Positions 9,666 to 17,748 of a stretch of DNA of 64,000 nucleotides are shown piece by piece. Within the stretch, counting starts at the first letter, position 1, and each line of letters begins with the position of its first letter. The notes under the pieces were generated by a model, which ran no database searches, was not told where the DNA came from, and was given only the letters and a program-made list of their open reading frames with translations. The stretch is from Novosphingobium subterraneum (GTDB lineage: Bacteria > Pseudomonadota > Alphaproteobacteria > Sphingomonadales > Sphingomonadaceae): positions 82,604 through 146,603 of the forward strand of contig NZ_JRVC01000015.1 in NCBI RefSeq assembly GCF_000807925.1, read 5' to 3'. Made by a program: the position numbers and the translations under genes.

Positions 9666-10378
9666 CGACAATGGAAGCCGGACAGACCGCAGTAGGTGCG
9701 GTTATGGATATTCGCGCCTATGCGCCCGTGGCTAAACCGTCGGCTGACTGGCTTGAAGGCCGTGCCGCTCCGGCTTTTGCCGATGACAAGGCGGTGGTTT
9801 CTGCCTTCGCACTGCGGGGCAAGGGGCAGGTTTCAACGCTACCGGCCGATGAGTTCGTGCTGGTGCTGCAAGGCTCGCTTGAGGTTGCCGCTGAGGACGC
9901 GACGCTGTCACTAGGAGCAGACGACTGCTGCGCGCTGCCGTTCGGCTGCGGCTTTGGCTGGACCGCGTCGGACGATATGCTTGCGGTGGTCTATTCGGCG
10001 CCGACGGACCGTGCGGGCAACCGCACCACGCCGGTGATGATCGACAAGAACGCGCCGCTCAACCCCTCCAATCCGCCTGCAATCGAAAACCTGCTGGGCG
10101 AGGTGCCGACCTGCCGGGGCTTTTCGGACTACGTTTCGGCCAATGCCGAATTCTGCGCCGGAACCTGGGATTCCACGCCCTATCACCGCCGTCAGATCCC
10201 CTATCGTCAGGTGGAGCTGATGCTGCTGTTGGAAGGGGCGGTGACATTCACTGACGGGAATGGCAGCGTATCGTTCGGCAAGGACGACGTGTGCCTCTTC
10301 GTGCGCGGTGATGGCTGTGCATGGTTGAGCGAGGAATACGTGAAGAAAGTCTTTGCGACGCAACGCCCGCTTGGCTGA
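9662..10378 (+). CDS. Bicupin protein (DUF861-like halves)
   Basis: 238 residues from ATG 9662, overlapping the upstream stop by four bases. Two cupin-like halves can be seen: one around residues 40-115 (DEFVLVLQGSLEVA), the other around 165-235 (VELMLLLEGAVTFTDGNG, ending near EEYVKKVFATQR). The metal-binding histidines of enzymatic cupins are largely missing, so a ligand-binding or isomerase-like role without classical metal chemistry is possible. It is the last gene of the coupled transporter operon and is followed by a strong hairpin. Confidence 0.75.
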   Translation: MTTMEAGQTAVGAVMDIRAYAPVAKPSADWLEGRAAPAFADDKAVVSAFALRGKGQVSTLPADEFVLVLQGSLEVAAEDATLSLGADDCCALPFGCGFGWTASDDMLAVVYSAPTDRAGNRTTPVMIDKNAPLNPSNPPAIENLLGEVPTCRGFSDYVSANAEFCAGTWDSTPYHRRQIPYRQVELMLLLEGAVTFTDGNGSVSFGKDDVCLFVRGDGCAWLSEEYVKKVFATQRPLG

Positions 10379-10385
10379 CTTTGGA

Positions 10386-10422
10386 GCCGTCAGGGGCGGC
10401 ATATTATACCGCGCCTGACGGC
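10386..10422. terminator. Hairpin after the transporter operon
   Basis: Eight bases after the cupin stop, GCCGTCAGG (10386-10394) pairs perfectly with CCTGACGGC (10414-10422), with an inner GCGG/CCGC stem and a 9-base AT loop. No T run follows, so it is not a classical intrinsic terminator. Its core GCGGCATATTATACCGC (10396-10412) also has the layout of the 17-bp operator candidates, so it may be regulatory for the acetyltransferase operon downstream. Confidence 0.4.
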
Positions 10423-10553
10423 ATCTTGCGCATGACCGCCGTGAAGATTTCCGGCTTTCGGAACATTTTGCCAGCGCGAATCCGCTTTAACCTTGGCCAG
10501 CGCGCCGTAGGTTGAATTTCTGCCGGCGGTTGGTGTGGAGGAGTATCTTGCAG

Positions 10554-11411
10554 ATGTCGGGGGCCAGGGTCGGGAGCGACAGCAACGGCGTGACTGCGCT
10601 GCGATCGGACCATCTCGTACAGGCGCAGGGCCTCTCGCAGGCGCTCAAGTGGCCGTACCGGCTAGAAGACTGGCAATTTGCCTTCGAGCTGGGGCGTGGC
10701 TATGCGGTCGAAGCTGAGGGCAAGTTGCTGGGAACCGCGCTGTGGTGGCCCTATGGCGATGATTTCGCCACGATCGGCATGATCATCGTCTCACCCGATG
10801 CGCAGCGGCAGGGGATTGGCGGGAGGCTGATGGCGGCACTGCTGGCCGATGCGGCGGGACGGCGGATTACGCTGATCACCACCAAGGATGGCGAACCGCT
10901 CTACACCAAGCTGGGCTTTGCCCGTTGCGGCTTCATTACCCAGCACCAGGCTGTGCTGGACAAGGTTCCTGCGATCGACACCGCGGTACCGGTGCGGGCA
11001 GCAACGCCAAGTGACCGCGAGGCGCTTGGTGCGGTCGATGCAGCGGCATCGGGCATGGACCGACGCGTCCTGCTCGACGCCCTGCTTGAGGTGGCAGACG
11101 CGGTGGTCGTCGAGCGCGCGGGCGTGATCTCGGGCTATGGCTGCGTCAGGCGCTGGGGACGCGGGGTGGTGATTGGTCCGGTGGTTGCTGCCAGTGCCGA
11201 GGATGCCAAGGCCATGGTTGCCGTACTCGCTTCGGCTTATGAAGGCGTTTTCGTGCGGATCGACGTGACCGATGTGAGCGGCCTTGCACCGTGGCTGGTT
11301 AAGATCGGCCTGCCACAGGTGGACCGGGCGCCGATCATGGCGCTGGGCGCACCGCCGGTTTCTGCACCGGGGACAATGCTGGTGGCGCTTTCGAACCAGT
11401 CGCTTGGCTGA
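10554..11411 (+). CDS. Tandem-domain GNAT N-acetyltransferase (YitH-like)
   Basis: 285 residues from ATG 10554, which has GGAGGAG ten bases upstream; TTG 10548 in the same frame is a possible alternative. The first half has the GNAT acetyl-CoA loop in VSPDAQRQGIGGRLMAALL (near residues 80-98). The second half (from about residue 145, including AASGMDRRVLLDALL) looks like the Acetyltransf_18 domain of YitH. A paralogue of the same layout is at 16889-17746. The acceptor is probably an amine related to the imported substrate, but this is inference. Confidence 0.85.
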   Translation: MSGARVGSDSNGVTALRSDHLVQAQGLSQALKWPYRLEDWQFAFELGRGYAVEAEGKLLGTALWWPYGDDFATIGMIIVSPDAQRQGIGGRLMAALLADAAGRRITLITTKDGEPLYTKLGFARCGFITQHQAVLDKVPAIDTAVPVRAATPSDREALGAVDAAASGMDRRVLLDALLEVADAVVVERAGVISGYGCVRRWGRGVVIGPVVAASAEDAKAMVAVLASAYEGVFVRIDVTDVSGLAPWLVKIGLPQVDRAPIMALGAPPVSAPGTMLVALSNQSLG

Positions 11412-11436
11412 AGCCATTCTTACAGGCAGGATGTTG

Positions 11437-12612
11437 ATGACCGAAGCTGCAGCCCTCGACGCCGAATTGGCAACTCCGGTTTCGCTGGAAACAGTGGCGA
11501 CGCCGGCGTTGATCCTCGACGTAACCAAGGTTGATCGCAATATCGCGCGTCTGCGCGCGCATCTTGCAAAGCTTGGAACCGGGTTTCGACCGCACGTGAA
11601 AACGAGCAAGTCGATCGAGGTCGCGCGCAGGCTATTTCCGGAAGGAACAGGGCCGATCACCGTTTCGACGTTGGCCGAGGCGGAGTATTTTGCAGAAGGT
11701 GGGTTTGAGGACATCACTTATGCCGTCGGCCTGAGCCTTGACCGAGTTGCGCGGGCTCGCAAGCTGGTCACGAAAGGCGTGCGGCTTTCGGTGCTGGTCG
11801 ATACGCTGGAGCAGGCTCAAGCCCTGGTTGCTGCGGCGGGAGATGGCGGGCCGATGCCGGCCGTGCTGATCGAGATCGATTGCGACGGACATCGCGGGGG
11901 AGTTCTGCCGGACGACCCTGATCTTGTCGCTATTGCCGACGTACTGCGGAACGGCCGGGTGGAACTGGCAGGCGTGCTGACACACGCGGGAGAATCCTAC
12001 AATGCGCGCGGCGGCGCCGGTTTGCCGGAAGCTGCCGAGGGCGAGCGGGCGGCAGCAGTGGCCGCGGCGGAAGCGCTGCGGGCTGCCGGGCATGCCTCGC
12101 CCGTGGTCAGCGTCGGCTCCACGCCGACGGCGCATTTTGCGCAGGATCTTACGGGCGTGACCGAGGTGCGCGCGGGCGTGTTCAGCTTCTTCGATCTGGT
12201 AATGCACGGGATCGGCGTCTGTTCGCTGGACGACATTGCGGCATCGGTGCTGCTGACGGTGATCGGCCATCGCCAGGAAAAGGGTTGGATCCTGACTGAC
12301 GGGGGCTGGATGGCCCTTTCGCGCGACAGGGGGACGCAGCGCCATCCGGTGGACCAGGGTTATGGCCTGGTCTGCGATATCGACGGCAATCCGTTTTCTG
12401 ACGTGATCGTGGAGGACGCCAGCCAGGAGCACGGCATCATCAAGGTGCGACCGGGCAGCTGTGGCGTTCTGCCGAAACTGGCGATCGGTTCGCGCGTGCG
12501 GGTGCTGCCCAACCACGCCTGCGCCACTTGCGCGCAGCACGAGGCCTACAACGTGGTCGATGGCACGGGTCGCGCAATCATCGGCAATTGGCCACGCATG
12601 CGGGGTTGGTGA
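11437..12612 (+). CDS. Fold-III PLP enzyme, D-serine dehydratase/D-threonine aldolase family
   Basis: About 391 residues from ATG 11437, with GGCAGG six bases upstream; ATG 11431 is an alternative. The N-terminal alanine-racemase-like barrel has the PLP lysine in FRPHVKTSK. The C-terminal domain ends with LPNHACATC, whose His-x-Cys matches the zinc ligands of eukaryotic-type D-serine dehydratase rather than the His-x-Asp of D-threonine aldolase. This favours elimination of a D-3-hydroxy amino acid over retro-aldol cleavage. It lies 25 bases after the GNAT gene and 42 before the oxidase gene, so one operon is likely. Confidence 0.85.
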   Translation: MTEAAALDAELATPVSLETVATPALILDVTKVDRNIARLRAHLAKLGTGFRPHVKTSKSIEVARRLFPEGTGPITVSTLAEAEYFAEGGFEDITYAVGLSLDRVARARKLVTKGVRLSVLVDTLEQAQALVAAAGDGGPMPAVLIEIDCDGHRGGVLPDDPDLVAIADVLRNGRVELAGVLTHAGESYNARGGAGLPEAAEGERAAAVAAAEALRAAGHASPVVSVGSTPTAHFAQDLTGVTEVRAGVFSFFDLVMHGIGVCSLDDIAASVLLTVIGHRQEKGWILTDGGWMALSRDRGTQRHPVDQGYGLVCDIDGNPFSDVIVEDASQEHGIIKVRPGSCGVLPKLAIGSRVRVLPNHACATCAQHEAYNVVDGTGRAIIGNWPRMRGW

Positions 12613-12654
12613 CGCCGCCTTCCATTCCGGAGCCCGCGAGGGTGGAGAAACGAC

Positions 12655-13935
12655 ATGAAGATGACCTCCTACTGGCTCGATAGTGCAAGGCCCTTTGTCT
12701 CTGGCGCGCCGGGTGGGCCGAGTGGCACTGCCGATGTCGCCGTGATTGGCGCAGGTTTCACGGGCCTTTCCGCCGCACTGGCGCTGGCCAGGAAGGGGGC
12801 GAAAGTCGTCGTCCTCGAGGCGGATCGCGTTGCAAGCGCGGCTTCGGGCCGCAACGGCGGTATGTGCAACAACGGCTTTGCCCAGGACTATGGCGGCATG
12901 GTCGAGAAGTTCGGGCTGGATCGCGCGAACATGCTTTACCGTGCCTTCGATGCCGGGGTGGATCTGGTGGAGCAGATCGTGGCCGAGGAAGGCATCGAGT
13001 GCCATTTCGGACGCGTCGGCAAGCTGAAGCTGGCGGCAAAGCCCGAGCATTTCGAGAAGATCAAGCGGTCGCAGGATCTGTTGGCGCGTAATGTCGATCC
13101 CGAGACGAGCCTGGTCATGCCGCAGGACCTGCCAACGGAAATCGGTTCGGACATCTTTTACGGAGGCATGCTCTACGGCAAGAGCGCCAACATGCACATG
13201 GGCGAGTACGGGCAGGGCCTGGCCGAAGCAGTCGTGCGGCGGGGCGGTACGATCTTCGAGCATAACCCCTTGCTCAAGATGCGCCGCGTTTCAGGCACAA
13301 GCCATGAACTCACCACGCCGCATGGCAGCCTGATTGCCAATCAGGTGTTGTTGGCTACTGGCACGTCACGTGTTGGGCCGCTGGGTTGGTTTCGCCGTCG
13401 CCTGGTGCCGGTCGGAGCCTATCTGATCGCGACAGAGCCTTTGCCGGTGGATCTGCTTGACCGACTGACGCCGCGTCGGCGCAACACGGTCGATACGCGC
13501 AACTTCGTCAGCTATTTCCGCACGACCCCGGACAACCGCATCCTCTTTGGCGGACGGGCGCGCTTTTCGAGCCGCAGCGATCCGGAGGCAGATGCCAAGA
13601 GCGGAACGATCCTGCGGCGGTCCATGGCGAACTTCTTCCCCGAGCTGGCCGATGCGCGCATCGATTACTGCTGGGGCGGGATGGTGGACATGACCAGCGA
13701 CCGCCTGCCGCGTGCCGGGGAGCGGGACGGTCTGTTCTATTCAATGGGGTACAGCGGCCACGGCACGCACATGGCGACGTACATGGGCAAGATCATGGCC
13801 GAGGTGCTGGACGGCAAGGCCGATGCGAACCCGTGGCGCGATTTCGATTGGCCAGCGATCCCGGGATACTTCGGGACGCCATGGTTCCTGCCGTTCGTCG
13901 GCGCCTACTACCGCTACAAGGACATGGTAGGATGA
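12655..13935 (+). CDS. FAD-dependent amine/D-amino-acid oxidoreductase, DAO family (PuuB-like)
   Basis: 426 residues. The dinucleotide-binding motif VAVIGAGFTGLSAALALA lies near residue 31 and is followed by SGRNGGMCNNG, a covalent-FAD-region motif common in gamma-glutamylputrescine and sarcosine oxidases. The C-terminal motif YSMGYSGHGTHMATYMGK is also typical of that group. It should oxidise a C-N bond, giving an aldehyde or oxoacid plus an amine. Its stop overlaps the aldehyde dehydrogenase start, consistent with passing an aldehyde on. Confidence 0.9.
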   Translation: MKMTSYWLDSARPFVSGAPGGPSGTADVAVIGAGFTGLSAALALARKGAKVVVLEADRVASAASGRNGGMCNNGFAQDYGGMVEKFGLDRANMLYRAFDAGVDLVEQIVAEEGIECHFGRVGKLKLAAKPEHFEKIKRSQDLLARNVDPETSLVMPQDLPTEIGSDIFYGGMLYGKSANMHMGEYGQGLAEAVVRRGGTIFEHNPLLKMRRVSGTSHELTTPHGSLIANQVLLATGTSRVGPLGWFRRRLVPVGAYLIATEPLPVDLLDRLTPRRRNTVDTRNFVSYFRTTPDNRILFGGRARFSSRSDPEADAKSGTILRRSMANFFPELADARIDYCWGGMVDMTSDRLPRAGERDGLFYSMGYSGHGTHMATYMGKIMAEVLDGKADANPWRDFDWPAIPGYFGTPWFLPFVGAYYRYKDMVG

Positions 13936-15392
13936 GCGATCCAGCGCAGGACGCACTGCAGGCGGTGCTTCCGCTCACGGGCAAGGCCTATATCGACGGC
14001 GAGTGGATCGACCTGCCCGGCGCAGAACGGCTGCCGGTGATCAATCCCGCCAATGGCAACTGTATCGCGCAAGTCGCGGCGGGCACGGCGGCCGATCTCG
14101 ATCGGGCGGTGGCGGCGGCGCGGGGGGCCTTTGCCGCATTCTCGCAAAGCCCCGTGGCAGCACGAATCGCGCTACTGGAACGCGTCCACGCGCTGATGGC
14201 CGAACGGGCCGAAGCGCTGGCACAGGTGCTGGTGACGGAGATGGGCGCGGCGATCAGCTTTGCCCGCGCATCGCATGTACCGTTCGCGCTGGGCCATGTG
14301 CAGGCCGCGATCGAGGTGCTGAGGGACTACGAGTTCCTGACGATGCGCGGCACGACGGCCATCGTGCGCGAACCCATCGGCGTTGCCGCGCTGATCACGC
14401 CGTGGAACTGGCCGCTCTACCAGATCACCGCCAAGGTTGCCCCAGCGCTGGCTGCAGGATGCACGGTGGTGCTGAAACCCAGCGAGCTTTCGCCGTTGAG
14501 CGCGATCATGTTTGCGCAGATCGTGCATGATGCCGGCGCGCCTGCAGGTGTGTTCAACCTGCTTAACGGAACCGGCAGCGAAGCGGGCGCGGGCATGGCA
14601 GCGCACCCGGATGTCGACATGATCTCGATTACCGGATCGAACCGCGCTGGCGTATTGGTGGCACAAGGTGCGGCCCCCACGGTCAAGCGAGTGACGCAGG
14701 AGCTGGGCGGCAAATCTCCCAACGTGCTGATGCCCGATGCCGATTTCGAGCGCGTCGTGCCGTTGGGTGTGATGGCCGCATTCCGCAACGTCGGCCAATC
14801 GTGCAGCGCGCCAACGCGGATGATCGTGCCGCGCTCAGCCCTGGCACAAGTCGAAGCAATTGCGCGCAGAACGGTCGAAGGCATCATCGTGGGCGATCCG
14901 ACCGAGGATGCAACGACGCTTGGTCCTATCGCTAATGCAGCGCAGCATCGTCGCGTTCAGACGATGATCGCGGTGGGCATCGAGGAGGGCGCGAGGCTGG
15001 TATGCGGAGGTCTTGGCAGTCCGGAAGGGCTCGATCACGGCCTCTTCGTCCAGCCGACAATCTTCTCCGACGTTTCCAGTGGGATGCGCATCGCGCAGGA
15101 GGAAATCTTCGGGCCGGTGCTGGTCATCATCCCTTACGACAACATCGACGAGGCGGTCGCGATCGCCAATGACACCGACTACGGCCTTGGCGGCCATGTC
15201 CACGGTGCCGACCTTGATCAGGCCCGCAGCGTGGCTCTGCGCATCCGCACGGGGCAAGTCCACATCAACTCGCCGGCGTGGGATCCTCACGCTCCATTCG
15301 GCGGCTACAAGCGGTCCGGCAACGGCCGCGAATACGGGCTCTTCGGCTTCGAGGAATATCTCGAGGTAAAGGCCATTCTTGGTTTCGCATGA
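13932..15392 (+). CDS. NAD(P)-dependent aldehyde dehydrogenase
   Basis: 486 residues from ATG 13932, overlapping the oxidase stop by four bases. The catalytic Glu is in QELGGKSPN and the catalytic Cys in RNVGQSCSAPTR, both in the usual positions. Folding motifs LITPWNWPLYQITAK and EEIFGPVLVI are present. It probably oxidises the aldehyde released by the upstream flavoenzyme to a carboxylic acid. A second aldehyde dehydrogenase at 17749 is closer to GabD. Confidence 0.95.
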   Translation: MSDPAQDALQAVLPLTGKAYIDGEWIDLPGAERLPVINPANGNCIAQVAAGTAADLDRAVAAARGAFAAFSQSPVAARIALLERVHALMAERAEALAQVLVTEMGAAISFARASHVPFALGHVQAAIEVLRDYEFLTMRGTTAIVREPIGVAALITPWNWPLYQITAKVAPALAAGCTVVLKPSELSPLSAIMFAQIVHDAGAPAGVFNLLNGTGSEAGAGMAAHPDVDMISITGSNRAGVLVAQGAAPTVKRVTQELGGKSPNVLMPDADFERVVPLGVMAAFRNVGQSCSAPTRMIVPRSALAQVEAIARRTVEGIIVGDPTEDATTLGPIANAAQHRRVQTMIAVGIEEGARLVCGGLGSPEGLDHGLFVQPTIFSDVSSGMRIAQEEIFGPVLVIIPYDNIDEAVAIANDTDYGLGGHVHGADLDQARSVALRIRTGQVHINSPAWDPHAPFGGYKRSGNGREYGLFGFEEYLEVKAILGFA

Positions 15393-15419
15393 AGTCCGCG
15401 ATCATCGGAGAAGCATGAC

Positions 15420-16745
15420 ATGCCCGCGCCCTTGAGGTTCATCGAATCCACTTCGGAACTGCCCAGTCAGGCCGACGTCGTTGTCATTGGAGCTGGCGTG
15501 ATCGGTAGCTTTACCGCCTATTACCTGGCCAAGCGTGGCCTCAAGGTCGCGCTGATCGAAAAGGGGGTCGTCGGCGGGGAACAATCGAGCCGCAACTGGG
15601 GCTGGTGTCGCCAACAGAACCGCGACGAGAGAGAGTTACCGCTGGCGACCAAGGCGCTTGACCTGTGGGAGCAGTTCGGGATCGAGAGCGGCGAGGAAAC
15701 GGGTTTTCGGCGCTGCGGCCTGTTCTATGTCAGCAATGACGAGTCTGAAATTGCGACGTGGGCGAAGTGGGGCGATTATGCCCGGTCCATCGGCGTGAAG
15801 ACGCGCATGTTGAACAGCCAGGAGGCGACCGAGAAGGGGAGCTTCACCAAGCAGGTCTGGAAGGGCGGCGTGCATTCGCAGATGGACGGCATTGCGGACC
15901 CCGGTCTTGCGGTCCCTGCTGTGGCGCGGGCGATCATGGCGCTTGGCGGCACGGTGCATCAGGCCTGCGCGGCGCGCGGGATCGAGACGACCGCCGGGGC
16001 CGTGAGCGGCGTGGTGACCGAGCGTGGCACGATCGCCACGAAGCTGGTCATCCATGCCGGCGGTGCGTGGGCATCATCGTTCATGCGCCAATTGGGCGTG
16101 CGCTTCCCGCAGGCGACGGTGCGCCAGTCGATCCTTGCCGTTGGCACAGGCCACATGAGCCTGCCGGATGCATTCTACGGGGACTCGATGTCGATCACAC
16201 GGCGCGGTGATGGCGCTCATGCGCTGGCCTACAGCGGACGGGCAAAGGTCGATCCGACGATGCAATTCCTGCAGTTCCAGAAGCAGTTCATTCCGATGTT
16301 CAAGCAGCGCTGGAAAAAGGTTTCCCCGGGGGGGCTGCAAGGCCTGCGCGCCGGACACGAGACACTTTCACGGTGGGCGCTGGATCGGCCGACGCCGATG
16401 GAAGCGCGCCGTATCCTCGACCCCTCTCCGGATGCAAAGACGATCCGCCTGACAGTGGAGCGCGTGTCGCGCCTCATCCCGGAAGTCGCACGGGCGCCCA
16501 TCGTTGGAACATGGGCGGGCTTTGTCGACAGCACCCCTGATGGCGTGCCGGTCATCGGTGAGATACCGGCGGTGCCAGGCTTCATCCTCGCCGCCGGCTT
16601 CAGTGGACATGGCTTTGGGATCGGGCCGGGGGCGGGGCATCTGGTGGCAGACATCGCGACGGGGCAAGAGCCTATCGTCGACCCGCGGCCTTATCGGCTT
16701 GCACGCTTCGATCCCGGTGCAGAGATTGACGTTTCGGAATTCTAG
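15420..16745 (+). CDS. FAD-dependent oxidoreductase, DAO family (DadA-like)
   Basis: 441 residues. VVVIGAGVIGSFTAYYLAKR near residue 22 is the FAD-binding Rossmann motif, followed by SRNWGWCRQQNRD. The C-terminus has the conserved GFSGHGFGIGPGAG motif. It is the second DAO-family oxidase in this cluster and differs from the 12655 enzyme, so it probably handles another intermediate. It starts 27 bases after the aldehyde dehydrogenase stop. The following 143-base gap suggests that a new transcription unit begins at the next gene. Confidence 0.9.
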   Translation: MPAPLRFIESTSELPSQADVVVIGAGVIGSFTAYYLAKRGLKVALIEKGVVGGEQSSRNWGWCRQQNRDERELPLATKALDLWEQFGIESGEETGFRRCGLFYVSNDESEIATWAKWGDYARSIGVKTRMLNSQEATEKGSFTKQVWKGGVHSQMDGIADPGLAVPAVARAIMALGGTVHQACAARGIETTAGAVSGVVTERGTIATKLVIHAGGAWASSFMRQLGVRFPQATVRQSILAVGTGHMSLPDAFYGDSMSITRRGDGAHALAYSGRAKVDPTMQFLQFQKQFIPMFKQRWKKVSPGGLQGLRAGHETLSRWALDRPTPMEARRILDPSPDAKTIRLTVERVSRLIPEVARAPIVGTWAGFVDSTPDGVPVIGEIPAVPGFILAAGFSGHGFGIGPGAGHLVADIATGQEPIVDPRPYRLARFDPGAEIDVSEF

Positions 16746-16797
16746 CCGCACCAAGCTTTTCCGGATTTCGCAATAAAATTCCAAATACCCGTCAAAT

Positions 16798-16824
16798 GCG
16801 GCAGCTAGTTTTGATAACTGCCAG
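16798..16824. promoter_or_regulatory. Candidate operator half-sites GCGGCA-N15-TGCCAG
   Basis: This lies in the 143-base gap before the second GNAT gene. The arms GCGGCA (16798-16803) and TGCCAG (16819-16824) match the palindromic sites elsewhere in the window, but they are 15 rather than 5 bases apart, about one extra helical turn. The gap is also AT-richer than its surroundings and should hold the promoter. Confidence 0.25.
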
Positions 16825-16888
16825 ATAGAACGGGCGATGATCGGCGGCCCAGGTCGAACTGATGTGGTGATTTTCGCGGGAGTATCGG

Positions 16889-17746
16889 ATGAAAGTTCAG
16901 GACGCGACGCAGATCGTGCTGCGAGACATGACCACAGACGATATTCACGATGTCGCCGATTTGTGCTTCGAGCAACAATGGCCGCACCGCGAAGAAGACC
17001 TCGAGAAACTGCTGGCTATTGGCAGCGGACTGGTTGCCGAGGTGGATGGGAAGCCGTGTGGCACGATCATGGCGTGGCGATTTGGGGAAAGCTTTGCGAT
17101 GATCGGCGTGATCATCGTGGCGAGGGCGCAGCAGGGACGTGGGCTTGGCCGCGAACTGGCAAGTGCCATGCTGAAGCGGCTGGACGGCGTTACGGTGATC
17201 CTGAATGCCACTGACGAAGGCTTGCCGCTTTACTCGAAGCTCGGTTTCGTCGCGATGGGCAAGGTCCATCAGCATCAGGGCATCGCGCCGGTACAGCCTC
17301 TCGTCCAGCTCCGCCCCGGCGAACGGGTGAGACCGATGGGAGTTGCCGATGCACAGGTGCTTGACGCGCTCTACTCCTCGGCCACGGGCATGGACCGCAA
17401 GGCCGTGCTCGACGCCCTTCTTGCCGACGGCAGCGCGGTGGTGCTGTGCCGTGAACACGAGCAGACCGGTTTTGCCGTGATGCGAAGGTTTGGCCGCGGC
17501 TGGCTCATCGGTCCGGTGATTGCGCCGGATGCCACCGGCGCAAAGGCCCTGATCGCCCACTGGCTCGGGACACAGACGGGCAGTTTCTGTCGAATCGACG
17601 TGCCGGAGGTGACTGGGCTTGGTCCCTGGCTTGAAGAAGTCGGTCTGCCAGAGGTGGGCCATGTTACGCGAATGGCACTCGGTCCCGCACCGGTTCCCGG
17701 CGACAATGTCGCTATCTTTGGTCTTGCTGCACAGGCGCTTGGTTGA
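16889..17746 (+). CDS. Tandem-domain GNAT N-acetyltransferase (YitH-like), second copy
   Basis: 285 residues, the same length and two-domain layout as the protein at 10554. The acetyl-CoA loop is in VARAQQGRGLGRELASAML, and the second domain has SSATGMDRKAVLDALL. Residues around FAMIGVIIVA, LYSKLGFVAMG and the AQALG C-terminus line up closely with the first copy (ATIGMIIVS, LYTKLGFARCG, NQSLG), so they are paralogues from a duplication. It overlaps or abuts the downstream GabD-like gene. It probably acetylates an amine intermediate. Confidence 0.87.
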   Translation: MKVQDATQIVLRDMTTDDIHDVADLCFEQQWPHREEDLEKLLAIGSGLVAEVDGKPCGTIMAWRFGESFAMIGVIIVARAQQGRGLGRELASAMLKRLDGVTVILNATDEGLPLYSKLGFVAMGKVHQHQGIAPVQPLVQLRPGERVRPMGVADAQVLDALYSSATGMDRKAVLDALLADGSAVVLCREHEQTGFAVMRRFGRGWLIGPVIAPDATGAKALIAHWLGTQTGSFCRIDVPEVTGLGPWLEEVGLPEVGHVTRMALGPAPVPGDNVAIFGLAAQALG

Positions 17747-17748
17747 AC

